64,000 nt of DNA from Actinophytocola oryzae. GTDB taxonomy: Bacteria > Actinomycetota > Actinomycetes > Mycobacteriales > Pseudonocardiaceae. Made by a program: the position numbers and the translations under genes. Shown here in pieces: positions 59,096 through 64,000 of the stretch (position 1 is its first letter; every line of letters starts with the position of its first letter). The stretch covers positions 1 to 64,000 of the forward strand of contig NZ_SOCP01000017.1 in assembly GCF_004364325.1 (NCBI RefSeq), in the 5' to 3' direction. The notes beneath the pieces are model-generated. The model worked only from the letters and a program-made list of their open reading frames with translations. It was not told where the DNA came from and did not search any database.

Positions 59096-61822
59096 GTGCC
59101 TGAGACGCCCGCCACAGATCCTGTCAAGACCTCCGAGCGCCGGTTGCTGCTCATCGACGGCCACTCGATGGCGTACCGGGCGTTCTACGCGTTGAAGGAA
59201 GCCAACCTGGTCACCAAGACCGGGCAGCACACCGAGGGTGTCTACGGCTTCACGTCGATGCTCATCAACCTGCTGCGCGACGAGGCGCCGACGCATCTCG
59301 CCGTGTGCTTCGACGTGTCCCGCAAGACGTTCCGGAGCGAGCAGTACGCGGAGTACAAGGCCAACCGTTCGGCGACGCCGGACGAGTTCAAGGGGCAGAT
59401 CAGCCTCATCAAGGACGTGCTGGCGACGCTGGCCATCCCGTCGCTGGACAAGGACGGCTATGAGGCCGACGACCTCATCGCGACGCTCACCACGCAGGCC
59501 ACCGCCGACGGTTACTCGGTACTCATCCTCACGGGTGACCGCGACGCGTTCCAGCTGGTCAACGACCAGGTCACGGTCATCTACCCGACCAGGGGCGTGT
59601 CCACCGTGAGCCGGATGGACCCCGAGGCGGTGCACACCAAGACCGGCGTGCGCCCCGACCAGTACGCGGACTTCGCCGCCCTGCGTGGCGACCCGTCGGA
59701 CAACCTGCCGAAGATCCCGGGCGTCGGCGAGAAGACGGTCGCCAAGTGGATCAACCAGTTCGGCTCGCTGAACGACCTGGTCGACCGGGTCGACGAGGTC
59801 AAGGGCAAGGCGGGCGACGCGCTGCGGGAGAACCTGGCCAACGTGCTGATGAACCGCCAGCTGACCGAGCTGGTGCGGGACGTGGCGCTGGACCTGCGGC
59901 CGGACGACCTGGCCGTCCGGCAGTGGGACCGGGACGCCGTGCACCGGCTGTTCGACGACCTGGAGTTCCGGGTGCTGAGGGACCGGCTCTTCGCCGAGCT
60001 GGAGACGCCGGAGCCGGAGGCCGAGCACGGCTTCGAGGTGACCGGCGGCGCGTACGAGCCGGGTGAGCTGGGCGCGTGGCTGGCCGCGAACGCCCCGTCT
60101 GGTGCACGAGTGGGACTCTCGTTCCAACTCGGCTCGACCGGTGTCGCGGGCGAGTCGGTCGAGCTGCGCTCGGTGGCGTTGTCCCGCGCGAACGGCACGG
60201 GCGTGCACGTCGACGTCACCTCCTTGAACGAGTCCGACGAGCAGGCACTCACCGCGTGGCTCGCCGACGAGTCGACGCTGAAGCTGACCTACGACGTCAA
60301 GCCCTCCCTGCACGCGTTACGGCACCGCGGCTGGACGCTCGACGGCCTGGCGACCGACACCCAGCTGACGGCCTACCTCGTGCGCCCAGGCCAGCGGTCG
60401 TTCGCGCTGGACGACCTGGTGCTGCGTTACCTGAAGCGTGAGCTGCGGGTGGAGCAGCAGCCGGAGGAGCGCCAGCTGTCCCTGTTGGACGGTGTGGAGG
60501 GCGACGACGCGAAGATCGCCGAGGGCGAGATCGTGCGTGCGCGGGCCATCGCCGAGCTGGCCGACGCGCTGGCGACGGCGCTGGAGGAGACCGGCCAGAC
60601 GAGCCTGCTCTCGGAGATCGAGCTGCCGCTGCTGCGGGTCCTCGCCGAGCTGGAGGCCGTCGGCATCGCGGTCGACACCCAGCAGCTGGCGGCGCTCGAG
60701 GCGCACTTCGGCTCGCGGGTGAAGCACGCCGAGCAGGAGGCGTTCGGCGTCATCGGCAAGGAGATCAACCTCGGGTCGCCCAAGCAGCTGCAGGTGGTGC
60801 TGTTCGACGAGCTGCAGATGCCGAAGACCAAGCGCACGAAGACCGGCTACACGACCGACGCCGACGCGCTGACCGGCCTGTTCGAGCAGACCGAGCACCC
60901 GTTCCTCGCGCACCTGCTGGAGCACCGGGACGCGATGCGGCTGAAGATCACGGTCGAGGGCCTGATCAAGTCGGTGTCGGACGACGGCCGGATCCACACG
61001 ACCTACAGCCAGACCATCGCCGCGACCGGCCGTCTGTCGTCGCTGGAACCGAACCTGCAGAACGTGCCGATCCGCACCGACGAGGGCCGCACGATCCGCG
61101 ACACGTTCGTCGTGGGCGTGGGCTTCGACGAGCTGATGACGGCGGACTACAGCCAGATCGAGATGCGGATCATGGCGCACCTGTCCGGGGACAGCGCGTT
61201 GATCGAGGCGTTCCAGTCGGGCTTCGACTTCCACGCCGCGACGGCGGCGCGGGTGTTCGCGGTGGAGCCGACCGAGGTCACGGGCGCCCAGCGCGCCAAG
61301 ATCAAGGCGATGAACTACGGGCTCGCGTACGGGTTGTCGGCGTACGGGTTGTCCCAGCAGCTGAGGATCTCCACCGACGAGGCCAAGGGGCTGATGGAGG
61401 AGTACTTCGCCCGGTTCGGCGGGGTGCGCGACTACCTGAACGAGGTCGTGGCGCGGGCGCGGATGGACGGCTACACGGAGACGATCTTCGGTCGTCGCCG
61501 GTACCTGCCGGACCTGACGTCGGACAACCGTCAGCGGCGGGAGATGGCGGAGCGGATGGCGCTGAACGCGCCGATCCAGGGGAGCGCGGCCGACATCATC
61601 AAGGTGGCCATGCTGAACGTCCACCGGGAGCTGGCGCAGGCCGGGCTGCAGACTCGGATGTTGCTGCAGGTGCACGACGAGCTGGTTCTCGAGGTCCGGA
61701 AGTCGGAGCGTGCCGAGGCGGAGGCCCTGGTGCGCAAGGGCATGGGGTCGGCGTACAAGTTGGACGTGCCGCTGGATGTGTCCGTCGGGTTCGGACGGTC
61801 CTGGAACGACGCCGCTCACTGA
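59096..61822 (+). CDS. polA: DNA polymerase I
   Basis: A 908-residue family A polymerase. The 5'-3' exonuclease domain (about 10-300) begins LLLIDGHSMAYRAFYALKEA. The middle (about 320-500) has the 3'-5' exonuclease fold but appears to lack the D-x-E catalytic pair (VGLSFQLGSTG), as in other actinobacteria. The polymerase domain has DYSQIEMRIMAHLSGD (motif A), KAMNYGLAYGLSAYGLSQQL (motif B) and LQVHDELVLEV (motif C). It acts in repair and Okazaki fragment processing. The GTG at 59096 is the start. A single-copy core gene, it anchors this end of the window to the chromosome. Confidence 0.96.
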   Translation: MPETPATDPVKTSERRLLLIDGHSMAYRAFYALKEANLVTKTGQHTEGVYGFTSMLINLLRDEAPTHLAVCFDVSRKTFRSEQYAEYKANRSATPDEFKGQISLIKDVLATLAIPSLDKDGYEADDLIATLTTQATADGYSVLILTGDRDAFQLVNDQVTVIYPTRGVSTVSRMDPEAVHTKTGVRPDQYADFAALRGDPSDNLPKIPGVGEKTVAKWINQFGSLNDLVDRVDEVKGKAGDALRENLANVLMNRQLTELVRDVALDLRPDDLAVRQWDRDAVHRLFDDLEFRVLRDRLFAELETPEPEAEHGFEVTGGAYEPGELGAWLAANAPSGARVGLSFQLGSTGVAGESVELRSVALSRANGTGVHVDVTSLNESDEQALTAWLADESTLKLTYDVKPSLHALRHRGWTLDGLATDTQLTAYLVRPGQRSFALDDLVLRYLKRELRVEQQPEERQLSLLDGVEGDDAKIAEGEIVRARAIAELADALATALEETGQTSLLSEIELPLLRVLAELEAVGIAVDTQQLAALEAHFGSRVKHAEQEAFGVIGKEINLGSPKQLQVVLFDELQMPKTKRTKTGYTTDADALTGLFEQTEHPFLAHLLEHRDAMRLKITVEGLIKSVSDDGRIHTTYSQTIAATGRLSSLEPNLQNVPIRTDEGRTIRDTFVVGVGFDELMTADYSQIEMRIMAHLSGDSALIEAFQSGFDFHAATAARVFAVEPTEVTGAQRAKIKAMNYGLAYGLSAYGLSQQLRISTDEAKGLMEEYFARFGGVRDYLNEVVARARMDGYTETIFGRRRYLPDLTSDNRQRREMAERMALNAPIQGSAADIIKVAMLNVHRELAQAGLQTRMLLQVHDELVLEVRKSERAEAEALVRKGMGSAYKLDVPLDVSVGFGRSWNDAAH

Positions 61823-62112
61823 GGTGGTGCCGCGGGCCCGGGGAGACCAGTCGAGCGGACGACCGATCTCCGGGCCTTCACCAGGTGTCGAGGTGCATCA
61901 CGTCGGCGACCGGCTTCCGCCTGCCCGGACGGAACGGGCGCGTTGGCCACGCCACCGCCACGGTTTCCCGCGCCGCTGCCGATGCGACGGTGGCTCCGAC
62001 GTCTCCCCAACGTCGTCAGACACAACCAGCACCTCCCGCGCCACGGCTCCCTCGCGCGCACCTGCCCGACGGCAACGCGAACACCCTCTACCTTCGCGCT
62101 AGGGTCGGGGGC

Positions 62113-62532
62113 GTGGGTTTCGAACAGGTGGTGCATCTTCGGCGGGCGCGGGATCTCATGGACGCCCGGTACGCGGAGCCGCTCTGCCTCGACGACCTGG
62201 CCGCTGCCGCGGGGTTCTCCCGGTACCACTTCGCCAGGGAGTTCCGGGTGGTGTTCGGGGAGACGCCTCGGGCCTATCTCAGCAGGCGGCGGGTGGAGCG
62301 GGCCAGGGACCTGTTGACGCACGCCAACCTCACCGTCACCGAGATCTGCATGGTGGTCGGGTTCTCCAGTCTCGGGTCGTTCTCACGCCGGTTTCGCGAG
62401 TTGACCGGGTGCTCGCCGTCGGAGTTCCGGGCCAGGGTGGTGGCGCCCGCGATACCCGGGTGCGTGGTCATGGCATGGGCCCGGCCACGGGGCAGCAATC
62501 GCGGACAAGCCGGGGACGGCCAGGCGCTCTAA
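62113..62532 (+). CDS. AraC-family transcriptional regulator, DNA-binding domain only
   Basis: A 139-residue protein consisting of an AraC/XylS double helix-turn-helix: LCLDDLAAAAGFSRYHFARE and LTVTEICMVVGFSSLGSFSR, followed by FRELTGCSPSEFRAR. No ligand-binding domain precedes it, so it probably responds through another partner, as small SoxS-like regulators do. The GTG at 62113 is the likely start; the longer frame is mostly Pro/Ala-rich shadow. It precedes the VOC-family gene by 10 bases, and AraC-VOC pairs are common. Confidence 0.85.
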   Translation: MGFEQVVHLRRARDLMDARYAEPLCLDDLAAAAGFSRYHFAREFRVVFGETPRAYLSRRRVERARDLLTHANLTVTEICMVVGFSSLGSFSRRFRELTGCSPSEFRARVVAPAIPGCVVMAWARPRGSNRGQAGDGQAL

Positions 62533-62542
62533 CGTGGCCCGC

Positions 62543-62995
62543 ATGATCGAGAAGATGTCCCACACCAGCGTCTACGTGCTTGACCAGGACTCCGCCAAGG
62601 AGTTCTACACGACCAAACTCGGGTTCGAGGTGCGCAACGACATCGTCATGGGTGACGCCTTCGAGGGTGGCGGGAAGGGGTTCCGGTGGCTCACCGTCAG
62701 CCCGCCCGGCCAACCCGACGTCGAGTTCATCCTTGCCGACCCCCACATGGGGCACGCGCCGGAGGACGCCAAGGTCATCCTCGAGCTCGTCGCCAAGGGG
62801 GCGCTCGGGGTCGGCGTGCTCGCCACCAACGACTGCCGGAAGTCCTATCAGGAGCTGAGCGACAAGGGAGTCGTCTTCCTCCAGGAACCGGTCGAGCGGC
62901 CCTACGGCGTCGAGGCCACGTTCCGTGACGACTCAGGCAACGTTTACAGCCTCACCGAGGCTCTCTGGCAGGAAAAGCGGGACCAGTCCGGCTAA
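62543..62995 (+). CDS. VOC (glyoxalase/bleomycin resistance) family protein
   Basis: A 150-residue VOC-fold protein with two beta-alpha-beta-beta-beta halves: HTSVYVLDQDSAKEFYTTKL in the first and EPVERPYGVEATFRDDSGNV in the second. The metal-ligand positions (His near the start, Glu late) are plausible but not proved. The ATG at 62543 or the GTG at 62534 may be the start; the ATG is used. It is adjacent to the AraC gene, which likely controls it. Detoxification of aldehydes or antibiotics is possible. Confidence 0.85.
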   Translation: MIEKMSHTSVYVLDQDSAKEFYTTKLGFEVRNDIVMGDAFEGGGKGFRWLTVSPPGQPDVEFILADPHMGHAPEDAKVILELVAKGALGVGVLATNDCRKSYQELSDKGVVFLQEPVERPYGVEATFRDDSGNVYSLTEALWQEKRDQSG

Positions 62996-63028
62996 TGTGA
63001 GGGCACACAGCCGATCAGCGGAGGGTGC

Positions 63029-63580
63029 ATGGTCGCGCGTCGAGCTCTCGTACTGGGTGGTACCGGCATGCTGGCCGGCGTTGCGGCGGCCCTGCTCGAC
63101 GACGACTGGTACGTCGTGCTGCCGAGCAGGCGCCGCCCCCGCATACCCGCCACCAACGGTGACAACCGTCGCCCCCACTGGGTCCAGGCCGACTGGTCGG
63201 TTCCCACGGCGCTCGCCGACTCCGTCAAGGACGCTCTCGGTGGCCCCGCCGACCTGCTCGTCGCGTGGGTGCACCGGGAGGTCCGCACCGGCGTCCTGAG
63301 AGCGGTCGCCCCGCTGCTCGCGGACGGCGCACCCGTTGTCGAGGTCCACGGCAGCGCGTCGGCCAACCCCGTCGGCGGGTGCCCGGACCCCGTCCTCGAC
63401 AGCCACGCGACCCAGCAGGTCGTGCTCGGCTACGTGCGCCACGCCGGTCGCACCCGCTGGCTCACCCATCGCGAGATCTCCGACGGCGTGCTCGAGGCCG
63501 TCAAGCGGGCCCTCGCAGGCAAGCCGTCACACGTCAACCAGGTCGGGGAGTTCCGGCCCTCCATCACCAGCGGCCGGTAG
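63029..63580 (+). CDS. Short Rossmann-fold (SDR-like) protein
   Basis: A 183-residue protein beginning ALVLGGTGMLAGVAAALLDD, a short-chain-dehydrogenase-like GGTG-x-x-x-G nucleotide-binding loop. It lacks the usual YxxxK catalytic motif and is shorter than normal SDRs (about 250). The middle has PADLLVAWVHREVRTGVLRA and a C-terminal WLTHREISDGVLEAV helix. GGAGG precedes the ATG. It overlaps the relic at the right edge by 17 bases tail to tail. Function unknown. Confidence 0.78.
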   Translation: MVARRALVLGGTGMLAGVAAALLDDDWYVVLPSRRRPRIPATNGDNRRPHWVQADWSVPTALADSVKDALGGPADLLVAWVHREVRTGVLRAVAPLLADGAPVVEVHGSASANPVGGCPDPVLDSHATQQVVLGYVRHAGRTRWLTHREISDGVLEAVKRALAGKPSHVNQVGEFRPSITSGR

Positions 63581-64000
63581 CGCCGCCCCCCGAGGCGGAC
63601 CACGTCAGGCCGTTGTCGGCGCTCGTCGCGATCACCAACGTGCCGGTCTCCGGGTTCGTGCCGCTCGCCCACCACCTGCCGCTCTTCGTGGGAGTCGGAC
63701 CGACCTGCCTGACGGCGAACGGCGGCTGCGTCGGCACACCGACGAAACCGCCGGAGCCCGGGTCGATGGAGCCGATCCGCCCGCACCCGCCCGAGCCGGT
63801 CGGCCTGGCCCCGCACTGACCGACGAGCAGCCCGCCCTCCGGGCTTTCCGTGCGGACGACCCTGTTCGCCTGCCGTAGGCGAGTGTGAACGCCTCCTGGG
63901 TGATCTCCTCGGCCGTGCCGAGGTCACCCGTCATCGCATACGCGGTCAGCACCAGGCGTCGATAGCTGGCCTGGTACAGCTCCGCGAACCATGTCTCGCC
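63564..64000 (-). pseudogene. Sigma-factor N-terminus joined to an Asp-box protein C-terminus
   Basis: On the minus strand from the window edge the sequence reads ETWFAELYQASYRRLVLTAY, then TGDLGTAEEITQEAFTLAYG, the region 2 start of an ECF (SigE-type) sigma factor. The frame then degenerates. In a second frame the reading continues VVRTESPEGGLLVGQCGARP and ends TSADNGLTWSASGGG before a stop at 63564, the C-terminus of an Asp-box beta-propeller protein. A deletion has probably joined the two genes. The sigma start lies beyond the window. Confidence 0.6.

Overview
The window is high-GC actinobacterial chromosome, most like a filamentous Pseudonocardiaceae-type actinomycete (Lentzea, Saccharothrix or Amycolatopsis-like). 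The reasons are extreme third-position GC, many GTG starts, ATGA start/stop overlaps, a PdtaR-type ANTAR regulator close to polA, and many relatives of the Mycobacterium tuberculosis DosR (dormancy) regulon. The genus is an inference.

Bases 1 to about 40,900 form a large dormancy or hypoxia-type stress region. It holds six universal stress proteins, three Acg-type nitroreductase-fold proteins, an Hsp20, two CBS proteins, a CtpF-like P2 ATPase, a P1B-5 ATPase fused to hemerythrin, a Zn alcohol dehydrogenase, an orphan 2-oxoacid oxidoreductase gamma subunit, a CoA-binding protein, an Rv2004c-like kinase, a second-copy-looking seryl-tRNA synthetase, pyruvate formate-lyase with its activase, an acyl-CoA transferase/hydrolase, DoxX and pyruvate phosphate dikinase. 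Most transcription units carry a 14-bp element of the form GGGWC-N4-GTCCC, 60 to 110 bases before the start codon. It matches the core of the mycobacterial DosR box, so one DosR/OsdR-like regulator, not encoded here, probably controls them together. The enzymes would let pyruvate and acetyl-CoA be handled without respiration while the Usp, CBS and Hsp20 proteins protect the cell. A separate arsenic cassette (arsR-arsC, divergent arsM) sits inside the region. Three decayed genes (flavodoxin, a second hsp20, a transposase) show that it is being rearranged.

Bases 40,966 to 49,814 are a lower-GC accessory block. It carries a large HEPN-motif protein, a frameshifted relic, an IS3-family element broken by nested IS30-type elements, a secreted Asp-box beta-propeller protein, and an unrecognised 806-residue protein with a zinc ribbon and a PD-(D/E)XK-like nuclease motif. 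The block ends next to the 3' end of a tRNA gene, a common integration site.

Bases 49,815 to 64,000 are core chromosome: tRNA-Leu, the PdtaR-like regulator, a membrane-anchored FnIII-like protein, the livJHMGF branched-chain amino acid transporter, a PaaI-type thioesterase, DNA polymerase I, an AraC regulator with a VOC protein, a short Rossmann protein, and at the right edge a sigma-factor/Asp-box fusion relic.
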